Assembly (NCBI GenBank): GCA_958510825.1
Contig: OY294044.1
Location: 105,376,893-105,440,892 of the forward strand
Source: Brachypterus glaber
Taxonomy: Eukaryota; Arthropoda; Insecta; Coleoptera; Kateretidae
Direction: 5' to 3'
DNA: 64,000 nt
The notes under the pieces are model-generated. The model worked only from the letters and a program-made list of their open reading frames with translations. It did no database searches and was not told where the DNA came from. Positions 33,649-46,200 of the stretch are shown here, one piece after another; within the stretch, counting starts at the first letter, position 1; each line of letters starts with the position of its first letter. Both the position numbers and the translations under genes were made by a program.

Positions 33649-35015
33649 CGAGGGGCGTTTCACTGACCTATTTTTGTACATGTATTGTAAATAATGTACA
33701 TTATTTACAATATTGTACGAATAATGTAAATAATGTAAGAAAAATGTAGTACTGTATGGTAATGTCGAAATAATGTAAATAATGTAGAAAAATGTAGTAC
33801 TGTATAATACTGTCGAAATAATGTCGGTAATGTAAGTGATGTCCACTTAATGTTAAGTACTGTAGGGTAATGTACGAGGCAGACGCGGACTGGCTTTTTA
33901 CGGCACGGTCGGAAAAAATATTAAAAAAGGCCCGTAAACGGCTCAAAACCCATAAAAAAATTGGAAAATCGAGGGCCCGGTATAGCCAAAATAGACCAAA
34001 TGGCCGTGTGAGGGCCCGTTTAGCACTGGGGCCCGGTCGGCTTTTGACGACCCTGCCTTACAGCCTGTCAGCCACTGGTACGAGGTAATGTAGGATGTTA
34101 GGTTAAGATTAACATAAATTTAGGTTAATATATGTATAAAATATATTAATAAACAAGCCGTGAAGATATGTAATGCTACGCATTCCATTATATATCGTTC
34201 ACAGTATATTGTATAATTTTCCCAAAAAAATTTTAAAACGAAAAATAAAAAAAAAACAAAACTATTAACTTGAAATTTGTAACACGTAAAAAATACTGCT
34301 GCCAACAAAATATTTTACCTAAAACAATTTCAGCCTAAAACTTGGGATAACACTAGTTTAAAAATTTCAACTTTTTTATGCCCAACTTTATTTACATGTT
34401 TTCTAACATAATTTTTGATGAGGAATCCAAATTCGTCAAGAAAAAAAAAGTTTTTAAAGAGGAAAATTATAGAAATTATATATTTTCGTTTAATATTAGT
34501 AAAAATTGGTATCTGTGGGTTTTTAGAGTCCCTTGAAACAAATTTTATATTTAAAAGTATCTAACCCTTAAGGGGTGCAGCCACCCGTTTTTACATTATT
34601 TTAATAACCCGATAAGAATTAGATCCTGGGGGTTTTCGGTCTCGCTCAAAATGAATTTATTCTTTTTTAAATTGTGTCTTGATCCATATAACCCATAGGA
34701 CCACCCATATTTACATTTTTTTATTTAACCCGATAAAATTTGGTACACTGCGACTGGTCACTGTGGTCTTTAAACGATCTGAGCAGACGAAATAATGTAA
34801 ATACTGTAGAAGAGCATGCGCATTAATAAAAATAATGTAAATAATGTAGGTACTGTCGTAATGTCAATTAATGTCAGGTACTGTAGAGTAATGTAAGTAA
34901 TGTAACGTAATGTACGGTAATGTACAGTATTGTATGTAATGTAAGGTAATGTCAATGTAATGTAAAGTACTGTCGATGAAAACGTACATGTATTGTAAAG
35001 GTGAAACGCTCCTCG
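33649..35015. mobile_element. 8-bp-TSD (hAT-like) element, copy 2
   Basis: The ends are CGAGGGGCGTTTCA and TGAAACGCTCCTCG, with the duplication TAAATTAT on both sides (33641-33648, 35016-35023). The left 540 bp and right 260 bp match copy 1 at 9657-11688, including the AATGTA-rich subterminal arrays and 'GAGGGCCCGTTTAGCACTGG'. The centre differs and lacks the MITE found in copy 1. No transposase. Confidence 0.82.
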
Positions 35016-35430
35016 TAAATTATATTATTTATGTAATTTTTTGATTTTTAGTTTATTTTAGTGAACGACTCACTTGAGAATGGATAAATTTATCCGAAAC
35101 GATCGTCGTGTTTAAATATAAATATTGTTTTTCAAGACTAGGCCGTTATTTTTCTTATTTGAAGAATGGTTCTTGAACCGAAGAAGTTCTCAGACTTTCT
35201 TTAATTTTCATTTGTTTTAACAAAAAAAATGACAGATTTAATTTTTTTTGGATATTCAAATTTTACGTCAAAAAGTGAGACAACAAGTTTCTATGAACGT
35301 TTGTGTTAAATGGTTTCTTAGGGAAGCTAAAAGACGTTTAAGGGATATTTTTAGAATATTATTCACTTCATATCTCAGGAACGGTTTACTTATTGACTTG
35401 AAATTTTTACTGTAGTATGCAACCAATAAA

Positions 35431-35917
35431 CATTATCATTTTATGACATTAAAAATTAAATATTTAACCAGGGGCGGACTTACAGTTTTACATATAAATT
35501 ATGAGGCACCCATTATCTACGCCCCTGGTCAAAAACTTAATTTTAATAAAACGTTAAATGCTTACATTTCGACACTCCCAAGCAACAAGGATGTAACTCA
35601 AGTTAGACCCATTTTGAGTTATACTCATAGGTAAACGCCTTGAAAAAAGACACGCATGGTGGTACTACTCAGGTTTCTCCACAGTCCACTTTAAGCAAAA
35701 GTTTACTTAAAATCACTAAAGTAAGAAATTCTAAACTTGAATATTATCAGAAAAAACAGTAAATAAACAATAAATACTTAAACAGTTAAATAGAGAATTT
35801 TATAAGCTTTCAAATGATGTATCACATGACTTCCTTTTCCACTTCAATCATTTACCCACCCTTAAATAAAAAAAAATATATTTTAGAAATTTAGCTGTCG
35901 TGAAAAATGACAATATA
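35431..35917. other. Spacer, nothing recognised
   Basis: The short open frame 35443-35634 has no recognisable domain. Part of 35700-35860 resembles internal segments of the 10214 MITE (AGAATTTTATAAGCTTTNAAATGATGTATCAC). Confidence 0.4.
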
Positions 35918-37091
35918 CACGGTGTATTTGAAATAGGGTCGGAAATTTTAACAGATGGTTTTACATCATAAAAAATGACAAAAAGTTCCTATAAACATAT
36001 GTCTAAAAATGCGTCATAAGGGAGCTACGCCCCTTTGAAAGTGGCTAAAAAAATCGGTTTTTATTTAATAACTCGGGAACCCTTTGAGATATATTAACGA
36101 GGTTTTGCACATGAATTAATCCTAATAAGGCCCATCTTTGTATGTAATTTTCACGTACTTATTTAAACCAGGGGTGTGCGAAACGGGTGGGGCTTATCAG
36201 TTTTTTGTCCCAAACTTTTTTCTGTGTAACTTTTTTGCAATTTTATTTTTGAAATATGATTCCCCAGGTCAAAATACATAAAAAAAGGTACTCTTGTTGT
36301 AATACTGTAGGATTAATCGTTTTCGAGAAAAATTCATTTGAAGGTGAAATTCCACGGTTCGAGGACGAAAAATTAAATACTAAAATGTTGAAAAGCAAAA
36401 TTTTAATGGTGCAGGGCGAATGTACATTAAAAACTAAGAAAAAAACCTCATATACAGGTACTTCCAAAAATGAATCCTAATGGAGCTATGGTCTCCTAAA
36501 TATGCACCATTTTTAAAGGGCTATGGTAGCTTTAAAAGCGTTTTTTCGACCTACATGTATGGAAACTTTTTTTCTTAGCTTTTGATGTAGAATAACATTG
36601 CATCATTAAAATTTTGGTTTTCGACATTTTAGTATTTAATTTTTCGTCCTCGAACAGTGAAATTTCACCTTCAAATTAACTTTTCTCGAAAACGGTTAAT
36701 CCTACAGTATTACAACAAGAGTACCCTTTTTATGTATTTTGACCTGAGGAATCATATTTTAAAAATAAAATTGCAAAAAAGTTACACAGAAAAAAGTTTG
36801 GGACAAAAAACTGCTAAGGACCCCCCTTTTCGCACACCCCTGGTTTAAATAAGTACGTGAAAATTACATACAAAGATGGGCCTTATTAGGATTAATTCAC
36901 GTGCAAAACCTCGTTAATATATCTCAAAGGGTTCCTGAGTTATTAAATAAAAACCGATTTTTTTAGCCAATTTGAAAGGGGCGTAGCTCCCTTATCACGC
37001 ATTTTTAGACATGTTTATAGGAACTTTTTGTCAAATTTTATCATGTAGAATCACCTGTTAAAATTTCCGACCCTATTTCAAATACACCCTG
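35918..37091. mobile_element. Long palindromic MITE (about 580-bp arms), TA target
   Basis: The ends are CACGGTGTATTTGAAATAGG and CCTATTTCAAATACACCCTG, with TA at 35916-35917 and 37092-37093. Arm similarity runs nearly to the centre (about 36500): GGTTTTGCACATGAATTAAT/ATTAATTCACGTGCAAAACC and TACTGTAGGATTAA/TTAATCCTACAGTA. The open frames in the arms mirror each other, as expected for a palindrome, and are not genes. Confidence 0.85.
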
Positions 37092-37179
37092 TATGAGTTA
37101 CGGCTTTGTTGCTTGGGGATATCGATTTGTTGGTTCTATAGTTAAAAATTTCATTTAAGTTAAATCTTTACTGAAATAT

Positions 37180-38400
37180 GAAGTGATAAATATTCTGAAA
37201 ATGCCCCTTAAAAGTACACTAGCTCCCTTAAAAAGCAGTTTGGCTCAAACGTCAATAAAAACTTTTTTCTCACTTTTTGACTTAAAATCTGAATATCTAA
37301 AATAATTTTTAAATATATCACATGTTTTTTGTTAAAACAAAAGAAAATCGTTTTTCTCAAAAACGCATCGATAGATTTTGGTCTTAAAAAGATGCCAAAG
37401 CTCTAAATAATTGAATTATGACAAAAAAACTTGGGTTATATGAAAGTTAAGCTAAAAATCATTTCCAGACCGGGGTGCGGCGCTTGTAAGAAAATTTGAT
37501 TATCATTGGTTTTTATATTTTTTTCAGTGTATGTTTAATTTTTATTACTGATATCGAAACAATTTATTCTTCTTTTAAGCCATTTTGGATTTGGATATTT
37601 TTGTTTTTACTTTCATTTGTTTCAAGATATTTGACATTAAAATTGACAAAGCTCACTTTTTAGTCAAGTCTTATGAGATATTTAAAAAATTTAAATAATT
37701 TAAAATTAGCTTACCGCCATCTACAAATTTAATGAAAATTACCACAAAATGGCTCTTAGTACCAACGCCAACTTAATTTTACTGTATATTGTGTTCTGGC
37801 GCTTAGAGCCATTTTGTGGTAATTTTGTAATATAAAATTTGTAGATGGCGTTAAGCTAATTTCAAATTATATATTTTAGTTTTTAAATATCTCAACAGGT
37901 TACCTAACAATGGCAGACTTGATTAAAAAATGGGTTTTGTCAATTTTGATTTTAAATATCTTAAAAAGAAATGAAAATAAAAACAAAGATATTCCAAAAA
38001 ATTGCTTGAAAAAAATAAACTTTCGATATCCGTAATAAAAATTAAACATACACTGAAAAAAATATAAAAAGAAATTTTCTTAAAAGCGCCGGTCTGGAAA
38101 CGATTTTTAGCTAAACTTTCATATAACCCAAGTTTTTTTTTCATAATTTAATTATTTAAAGCTTTGGCATCTTTTTAAGACCAAATTTAAAAAAATCTAT
38201 CAATGCATTTTTGAGAAAAACGATTTTCATTTGTTTTAACAAAAAACATGTGATATATTTAAAAATTTTAGTTATTCAGATTTTAAGTCAAAAAGTGAGG
38301 AAAAAGTTTTTATAGTCGTTTGAGCCAAATTGATTTTCAAGGGAGCTAGCGTACTTTTAAAGGGCACTTTTAGAATATCTTAAAAATCAATTTCTAAAAA
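37180..38400. repeat. Second long palindrome (about 590-bp arms)
   Basis: The left arm, with CCCTTAAAAGTACACTAGCTCCC (about 37204), pairs with the right arm, with GGGAGCTAGCGTACTTTTAAAGGG (about 38341). Inner blocks ACCACAAAATGGCTCT (about 37742) and AGAGCCATTTTGTGGT (about 37806) lie close to the centre at about 37780. No coding potential. Diverged arm sequence recurs at 33320-35430. Confidence 0.82.
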
Positions 38401-38499
38401 AAAACTAAGTGCTTACTTTCCTGATTAAAAGTTAGTCCAAGCTCGCCGTGTGGTATTCTTTCGTTGAATGGAATTTAGTATAGGACTTATACTACTTAG
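38401..38499. other. Spacer
   Basis: Short AT-rich spacer. Confidence 0.3.
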
Positions 38500-39185
38500 G
38501 GGCTGTCCATATATTACGTAACGCATCTACAGGGGAGAGGGGGGGTCTAGGTAAACGTTACGTAACGAAATTTAATAAATTTAATGTTTATTTCCTAAGC
38601 TTGGCAGATGTATTTTTATTTCAACATAAATTACTATTTAGTGGCCCATAATTCCCTTTTTCACACAAAAATTGACCAAACTATGCATATTTAAATAATA
38701 TTGTAATCAGTAAAAAAACTATTAAAAAAAAAGTCTTACGGCCCTGTTCTTGAGTGATCTTGCCGATGAATCATCGGCGATGATACATTTTCGCGCGGAA
38801 TGTGTACTCACAGAATGTGTGTACTATTTTGTGTACCTGTGCATACACAATATACGTGTTATATGTGACACTCAGTGTAAAAAGAGGTACCTAGTATTGT
38901 TTCCCTGTGTGATATTGATTATGAATATTTTTTTACAGTTGAGTGATTTTTTCGTGTAAATTTTTTTTAAGGTTATGTTATACTATATTTTAGGTTCATG
39001 TTTTTTTTGTCGAGAAAAACGAATCAATAGTGAGAATACAGTTAAATTTATTGCGAAACAAAATTTTTATATTGTTACGCGTTACACAGGGGGGGGGGGT
39101 GTTGGTAAATGTAACAGTTTGTTACACAGGGGGGAGGGGGGGTCAATTTTTTGAAAAATTGCGTTACGTAATATATGGACAGCCC
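38500..39185. mobile_element. MITE with GGGCTGTCCATATATTACGTAACGC ends
   Basis: The left GGGCTGTCCATATATTACG pairs with the right CGTAATATATGGACAGCCC. The interior has G-runs (ACAGGGGAGAGGGGGGG) and a block starting GTGGCCCATAATTCCC. That block is shared with 59945, so this and 58163-60175 are one family. The open frame at 38750-38959 is not supported as a gene. Confidence 0.78.
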
Positions 39186-39474
39186 ATTAGATTAAAACAT
39201 CGTGATTTTTTGGAATTATCTGAGAAACATACACCTAAGATCTATGATTCAAAATTATCAAAAGATTGACGTGTATTTTTCTAAGCTAGATTTTTTTATA
39301 CATTAATTAACATGTTTAAATTGATTGATTCTTTTTCTCCAAAATAATCAGATGTCGGTAATTAATTTTTTTAATTAGACAACCCATCAAAAAAATCCAC
39401 AAAATACCCATACTGCGCATAGTTTATTGGAAAATTAGGAAGTGTCAAAACGCTATAACTTGATAAGTAAGGAC
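39186..39474. other. Spacer, nothing recognised
   Basis: AT-rich, no gene seen. Confidence 0.35.
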
Positions 39475-40040
39475 ATCCATCAATTATCCTTAATAGTATT
39501 TTTTTTTTTAATATTAGTTTAAAACATAATTAATTCCCGTGTAGTATTTTAGTCATTTTTCTGAAACCTATTTTTCATAATTTATTTTTAAACTTCTAAA
39601 TGTTGATTACTGTTAGGAGAAGGTGGGGAAATCCGACATAGTGGGTAATTTAAACCAACTAATTATCTATATATGGGAGGCATAGCGTAGTGGCTAGCGC
39701 GTATGCATAGCAAGTCTACTATCGTGAGTTCGATTCTCACTGGCGCCGATTTGCCTTTTTCAGTTAATTAATAATTGAAATTTGGCGAAGGCGATAAGTG
39801 AAACGGACACTCCCTAGAAACTGGTTCGAAAGTCAGTATAAGCCGGTGGTTCCCTCTACTACTAGCCCACACAAGTCCTGGACTTAGGGGACGCTTAATT
39901 AAGTAGAATAGTACGAGGTTAAACAAACATGTAAACATGTAATTAACTAATTTAAACCTGAATGTTTGTTACACAATTTTCTGTTTATTAATAAAAATAG
40001 TAAAATTAAAAAAATGCGAAGGGCTAAAACGCCTTTTTTT
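39475..40040. repeat. Tandem duplication unit 1 (contains a SINE)
   Basis: ATCCATCAATTATCCTTAAT through AATGCGAAGGGCTAAAACGCC is repeated immediately downstream at 40041-40360. This unit is longer because it carries SINE copy B between TAATTATCTAT and ACTAATTTAAAC. Confidence 0.88.
39675..39928 (+). mobile_element. tRNA-derived SINE, copy B
   Basis: The head, GGGAGGCATAGCGTAGTGG, has an A-box-like TAGCGTAGTGGC. The B box lies in GTGAGTTCGATTCTCAC, a perfect 5-bp T-stem with a TTCGATT loop. The acceptor and anticodon arms pair poorly, so it is not a functional tRNA. From CTCACTGGCGCCGA the body matches copy A at 14569, with about 15 extra bases (AAGTGAAACGGAC region) and an AAACAAAC tail. Confidence 0.82.
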
Positions 40041-40360
40041 ATCCATCAATTATCCTTAATAGCATTTTTTTAATATTAGTTTAAAACATAACTGTTTCAA
40101 AATTCCCGTGTAGTATTTTAGTCATTTTTCTGCAACCTATTTTTCATAATTTATTTCTAAACTTCTAAATGTTGATTACTGTTAGGGGAAGGCGGGGAAA
40201 TCCGACGTGGTGGGTAATTTAAACCAACTAATTATCTATTTACTAATTTAAACATGAATGTTTGTTACACAATTTTCTGTTTTGTTTCAGTTTATTTTTT
40301 ACTTTATTAATAAAAATAGTAAAATTAGAAAAATGCGAAGGGCTAAAACGCCTTTTTTTT
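40041..40360. repeat. Tandem duplication unit 2 (SINE-free)
   Basis: This is about 90% or more similar by eye to unit 1 and holds the uninterrupted site AATTATCTATTTACTAATTT. A stretch of about 20 bases (TTGTTTCAGTTTATTTTTTAC) is present here but not in unit 1. Confidence 0.88.
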
Positions 40361-40730
40361 TCAATTTGGTTTAAAAACGCGATCTTATAGATATATTTAT
40401 AAAATCAGTTACTATTTATTTTATGCTATATCAATACAGACATTATTTTAATCATTTTGCATTCGAGAGGACTCCTTAGAATGCATAATGGACTTAATAC
40501 ATGATGTATTCTATATCTGTCATATTTTGAAATACATACACATCTTTAATACACTCCACGCAGCTCTGAAGCTGAAGCTTATAATTAAAAAAAAGGTAGG
40601 AACTTAACAAAAAATTTGGTGTTAAACAACTTTATTTTGGAAAATTCATACGGTTGACTGCAAAATTTTCAAAAAAATAACATCCAGTGTTCTTGAATTT
40701 ACTTAGGCTGTATCTATCAAAGTGAGCTAA
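40361..40730. other. Spacer, nothing recognised
   Basis: AT-rich, no gene seen. Confidence 0.35.
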
Positions 40731-41142
40731 ATGGAGCTCTTTACAACTAGAATTATGAAACAAAAGACGTCTACCCTATCCCTATCTCGTTTGTGCTACA
40801 CTTTCCAGTCAACCAAATAAATACTGTATTTGTTTTTCATACAACAAATACAGTATTTTTTTGGTTGGCCGGAAAGTGTAGCACTGAGCGGCACGAACGA
40901 ACATAGCTAATGTGAATCTGTAGAATAAGATAATTCTACTAAAATTTAGATGGCGCCAGTAATTTCTTTTATAAAAATAATATAGTTACACTTTTCGCCC
41001 GACCAAGTAAATATTGTATTTGTTCAACAAAGAACAAATACAGAATTTGTTTGGTTGGGTGGAAGTGGGAGTGTATGTATGTCTTCTATCCTTTTTGGGT
41101 AGAACTTTTGTCCCTGTCTAATCTAATGGGAGAAATCGCCAT
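40731..41142. repeat. Hairpin repeat Z, copy 2
   Basis: Nearly identical to 27529-27940 over the full 412 bp, with the same two hairpins. The first stem is about 40796-40833 against 40844-40881. Differences are scattered single bases. Confidence 0.8.
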
Positions 41143-41335
41143 TTAGATGACCCGTAATAACCATAGCAACTCCAACCAAAATCCAGAATTTGTTTTTAAC
41201 TGAGACTTTATCTTTTAGATAAAGTTTTAACTGTACATTGACAAACTGGGCCTTAGACAGAGAAAGTTTATCCTAAGACTTTAATTTAAAAAACTCAAAT
41301 CCCAAATGGAAAATTTTCAAACTTTTTACAATATA

Positions 41336-43292
41336 CAGGGTGGCCCAAAAAAACCGGACACTTTTTAAACCGTTATACCTTTTTTGCCTTTTTACCGATG
41401 TATACCAAAAATAAAATGAATATACTAAAAACATGTAAGATTTGGAAGATAATTTTATTTATTTATTTATATAGTATTATTATATTGTTCAGTAATAAAG
41501 CCTTTTCCGAAGGGGTTCTTTTAAAGCGTCTCAAAAAATAATCTCTTTATTTAAAAAGTATTTAAAATGATCAAAAAACTGAAAAAAATTCGAATTACTT
41601 TAAAAATCAAGGGGAAAATGTGAAAGTGAAATTCTAGATGTATATTTTAAGAAAAATGGGTATTAAATAACACAAAAATTATAAATGGCGTATGGAAATT
41701 CGAAAATTTTACTACATTAACATAAGAAATAATAAATTGCTAAAATAAAACAAGATTTAAGTATTTGCTAAACGAAGAAAGAATTTAAAGAAATATATTT
41801 TTATTACAAATAAATTAAATTATATTAAACACTGTCTTATTTTTTAACAATAATATAAAAGCACATTATGGTACAGGATCTTGGTTGGTAATTTGTAGTA
41901 ATAATTCCATATTGGTTTACAAAAAATTCCCATTATCCTTTATTTTAAGTTAAGCACTTTTTGTCGTTTTGACAAAAACTAGACTTATTTCTTATTTTTC
42001 TACACAATTTTGTTTTTACATATATTGTTTCTTTATTGTTAATCTTCTTAAAATATATATCCACCACAATGCAGTTTTAATACGTTTTTCTTAGTTTTTT
42101 TTGATCGGTGATTTTCAATATTTTTAATTTGGCATACTATTTTTTGAGACATGTCAAAATTACTTTTAGATAACCGCCTACTTAATCATTCTTTTCAAAC
42201 TAAAAAATCCATTTAACGCTATCTGTAGCCTTTCGAAAAAATAATTTAAAAAATAAATTACAATTTTAAATTAAAAGGTAATAATAATAACTAAAATAAC
42301 CCCTTCAGAAAAAGCTTTCGTACTAAAATATATAATAATAATTTAAATAATAGTATATTATTTACCAAGTGAGAGAAGTTTAACATTTTTGACCTGCGTC
42401 AAATTGCGGGATGAGCGCGCTAGCGCGAAGCCCGCAAGACGCGGTCTAAAATGTTAAATCTTCACTCACGTGGAAAATATAGTATTTTTTTCACTACCAG
42501 TACAATTAATTAGCTATTTATTTATTTATTTTACTAAAATTTAATGAAAAAGCTTATAAATTTAAAATATCACGCTGGCCGTTCGCGGCCATTAATAAAA
42601 CAAATGAATAACTTGACATTTCTGGCTGAAATTTTCTGTTGATCTGCTAAAATTAATTAGTTAGAGTGTTTCCGTGTTAAGTGTAATAAAATATATAAAA
42701 AGGGAAAGTGAAATGCAAAGTGATGATTTTGGTACTTCCCCAGAAATAAGGGGACAGGCGAAAACTGCGAGGGATAATCTATTGCCTCAAAAATCAATAT
42801 ATGGTTGTTGTACCTCTAGTAATCTACAACAGTAATATATGGGTTGTATAATCTATGGTTGAATATGATTTTCACTTTTTGAAGTGTTTTTTGTAAAACG
42901 TGTTTTATAATATAGGTACTAATTTAGTTAATATTTTTTAATTTATCATGCAATAAATAAATTTGGTGCCTAAAGACACTTGTAAATAGCATATAATTTA
43001 ATAATCAAGTGAAACGTCAGATGACAAAACAGCTGAATAAAAATTCATTATTAACCATGGTGCAATTTCATTATTTTTAGAACCTCTGACGCCATAGGTA
43101 GAGAAATAATATTTCTACCAATGAAAAGAACAGTAATAAAGATGTGCTTTTAGGCTGGTAGTGAAAAAATAAAATTATACACCGAATCTAACATGTTTTG
43201 AGCCTATTTATTTCGAAGTAAGCAAAGATCGCTCAAACGGCAAAAAAGTTATAATGGTTTAAAAAGTGTTTGTTTTTTTTTGGGCCACCCTG
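41336..43292. mobile_element. 2-kb element with CAGGGTGGCCCAAAAAAA ends, TA target
   Basis: The left CAGGGTGGCCCAAAAAAA pairs with the right TTTTTTTTGGGCCACCCTG, flanked by TA on both sides. A further inverted match, CACTTTTTAAACCGTTATA/TATAATGGTTTAAAAAGTG, lies just inside. The 41390-43240 interior encodes no transposase, and inner inverted repeats (TTTTTTCACTACCAG at about 42486 and CTGGTAGTGAAAAAA at about 43155) suggest nested insertions. Mariner-like by ends and TA target; non-autonomous. Confidence 0.78.
42355..42484. repeat. GC-centred hairpin (GCGCGCTAGCGC core)
   Basis: Paired blocks in order: AGTGAG/CTCACT, AACATTTT/AAAATGTT, GACC/GGTC, GCGTC/GACGC, TTGCGGG/CCCGCAA, around GCGCGCTAGCGCG. 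It is part of the surrounding 2-kb element and is unusually GC-rich for this window. Confidence 0.7.
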
Positions 43293-46200
43293 TAGTTTCA
43301 GTAACAGAATTAGCTCGATAATTCGCCGTTACTCACTTTTAGTTTGACGTTGGAAAACAGTGTTCTTTTTTAATTTGTCTACTTATAATGTAAATATCGA
43401 TTTAAAAAATCAAAAACTATTAAAAATCAAAAAAACAATAATAAGTCTTAAAAAATATTAAAAATTTAAATATTTAAAAAAAAAACATTTTTCGTTTTTT
43501 CAATTTCTTTTCGTGTTTTTAGATTAAATACCTTCTTCTATTAATGAACAAGAAAATGCAATATTTGTTCAAATTAACCTATTTATTAAAAATCTACGGA
43601 GGTCACGTGCCTTTTTTGCGATTAAAAAACATTTCGTCCTACAGATAATTTAATTTTTGGTTTAAAATTGATATTTACATAATAACTATACAAATTATTC
43701 AAGAAAACTGAGTCTTTTCCAAAGCAGAACTAAAAGTGAGTAACGGCGAACCCTGTTTGTATTTACAAAGACACACATAAAAAAAGGATATCTTGAATCA
43801 AAGCAAATCGATCTTAAACCAAGGCCGCCATGGCTTTCGATATGTTCAACGCCATGTCTTGGATCAAGTCCGCCGTGATCTTGGCATTTGAGGTCCTAGA
43901 TTTAAGGACATTTCCTTAAATCAAAGCCACTTAAACCATTTAAGATCATATTATGATTCTTTTGATTCATTTTGAAAAAATTTTCCACACATGTATAATA
44001 TTATTTCGCACGCCTATGAAATATGATACTTTCTTAATCTGTTAATCGTGTGAAATTTGGTTTCATAGGTGGTCGTACGAAAAAGCACTTGTTTTTGAAG
44101 AAAAACTTGTTGCAACGCCATTGCAAAATAGCGCTTATAGGTATAAATTATTTAAAGCTACTTACCCGTTAATTTTTTAAGTAAATTTGAAAATCCCCAT
44201 CGTTTGAGGGTAACAGATACAAATTCGTCAATTTTAAAGCAGATAAAAACAATGATACACGGTGTATCATACACCTTTAAAGACAACTGACGGCAAAAAA
44301 AAAACAAACCTAACTTCTCTCCCGCGCATATCTTGAACTACTGCGCAAATTGTCTGCCAGCCAACAATAACAACGGGCGAGTCTACTGTATATCTACGTG
44401 GGGTGAGACCGGCATACTCTTTACAGTAAGACAACAGGGGTTTTGAGTCAAGATAATAACTCTTGATTCTCTGTTACTATTTTAAATGTCATGCATTTAA
44501 GGAAAAAATCCTTGGCACAAGGGTTTTTCTACCAAGAGAATAATTAAAGGAAACCAAAGTCACAGATAATCTTAAACCGAGGATACTGTACCGTAATTAA
44601 TACGTTCACTGCCAACGGCTAGTTTTGACAGCGGAGCAATGAGTATGGGCAAGGGAAAAATAGAAAGAATTGATTAATGTTGTTAGGGGCGCCAGTTACT
44701 TTAGCTTTTACTCCTTTAGGTAAGTAACAACCTAGTGTAAATACTTAAGCTTTTCAGTTTGAGAAAATATAACCCTTAAATAAAATAAGATAATTCATTT
44801 GAGAAATTTATTATAAATAAACTTAATGAAAGCACATCAAGTAATGTATTAATATATATAAAAAATATGTGTAATTATATTAAGATATAATTAAATAAAT
44901 CTTAATAAAAATTACTAAATTCAGAAATCATTCGACTTAAATGTATAAAGAAAACATGAAGTTCAGCAAGCACCAAGAAATGTATGTAAACAGCAATCAT
45001 TTCTTGCAGTGTATAAAAGTCATGCTTAAATTAGAAATCATTTAATCAAAAGTATGATATTTAATAATTAATAAATGAGATTAAATGTTTTAAAAAAAAT
45101 AAGTACCTAAAAATGAACAAAAGCCAGAAGGGCATATAGTATTAAACAATACTATATCAGATCTGATAAAGTTTACAGTTATAAGAATATTGAAATAAAA
45201 GAACTTTAAATATGAAATATTGCTTTCAAAAGTTTTTAGAATGAGTACTTAGCTGGTTTCTGCAAAATCCATGAGGTATGAATTCCATCGTCTCCATCTG
45301 TACAAGTCTCCCCTATGCTGATGAATTCATTTCTCAAATGAAAGAAAAAAAATATAGGCTGTCCCATCTACTTTGGAAAAATCATCTTCCAGGATAAAAT
45401 GTGCGATTGAAAATGTTGTCCGGGATAAAATATGCTTTTGAAAATTATGTCCAATGTAAAATTGTCTGCTAGACGGTCATATAGAATTTATCTATGCCGA
45501 AAATCACAGAACCATGTTCCAACAGAACATCACTCCATGCGGAGAACTTGTATATCAAATATACCAAAATAAACTTCAACTTAAGTTAATGTAATTCCAT
45601 ATTAATGGTATAGAAATGGTGATTAATGGTGCTTAATGGTGCTTAATGGTAATTAATTAATGGTGATTAATTAATGGTGCTAAAACAATAATTATATCTC
45701 AGAAATATTCTAAGAAACAGAAAAACTTAACTTACATGTCATACTAAGTCTTCGATGTCCATCGAAACGTTATAAATGCGTAATTGTAGAAAATAACAGT
45801 TACAATATCTTCCGCATTGTTTAAATATTCATTTTCACTAACTTTAAATAAAAATACATGAAGGATTACTTCGATGATTACAGAAAATAAACACTCGTCA
45901 ATATGACATCACCATTTTGTATCAAGGTTGCTTCAAGAAGAACGAAAATCGACCTTATTCACTAGTATGAACCCTTCAGGTAAATAAAATCCTATTTCTG
46001 AACTATTAGCGACATCTATGCAAGTCATTATCAACTACAGTTTTACCGTATAGGATTCCTAATAAAGGTAACGGAAACTACACCAAAAATAATAACAAAA
46101 AGACTATTTCCTAATAAATCCGTATTAGTGATATCTAACCTCAAAATATTACTCTAAGAAACAAATATAAACAATACTTATTGTTTATCAGCAAAACTAA

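Larger units (their letters stand above)
33483..35197 (+). mobile_element. Penelope-like relic insertion carrying hammerhead motifs, with a hAT-like element inside
   Basis: This is the foreign stretch between the two halves of the interrupted repeat. Its own sequence is 33483-33648 plus 35024-35197; the middle is the later 8-bp-TSD element. Each flank holds a hammerhead-like motif: a strong one at 33554 and a degenerate one at 35070-35100 (GGATAAATTTATCC stem followed by GAAAC). Penelope-like elements carry such motifs in terminal repeats, so I infer a small solo remnant. There is no RT sequence. Confidence 0.45.
33320..35430. repeat. Diverged copy of the 37180-38400 palindrome arm, interrupted
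   Basis: 33338-33480 (GTCTGGAAACGTCTTTTAGC..., AAGCTTTGGCATC-like) and 35205-35430 (TCAAAAAGTGAGACAACAAG...) match consecutive parts of the arm at about 38090-38400. They are separated by about 1.7 kb of inserted DNA. TTTTCATTT occurs at both junctions (about 33470 and 35198), suggesting a target duplication. Confidence 0.6.

Noticed and set aside
36243..36480. Overlapping open frames on both strands
   Set aside because: They are inside a long palindrome, so frames are mirrored by symmetry; no domain is recognisable.
39675..39750. Possible functional tRNA gene
   Set aside because: The B box and T-stem are good, but acceptor and anticodon stems pair poorly and the sequence continues into a SINE body shared with 14569.
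45740..45775. Possible further hammerhead motif (GATGTCCATCGAAACGTT)
   Set aside because: The GAAAC side is present but the CTGANGA core is missing, so it cannot be supported.
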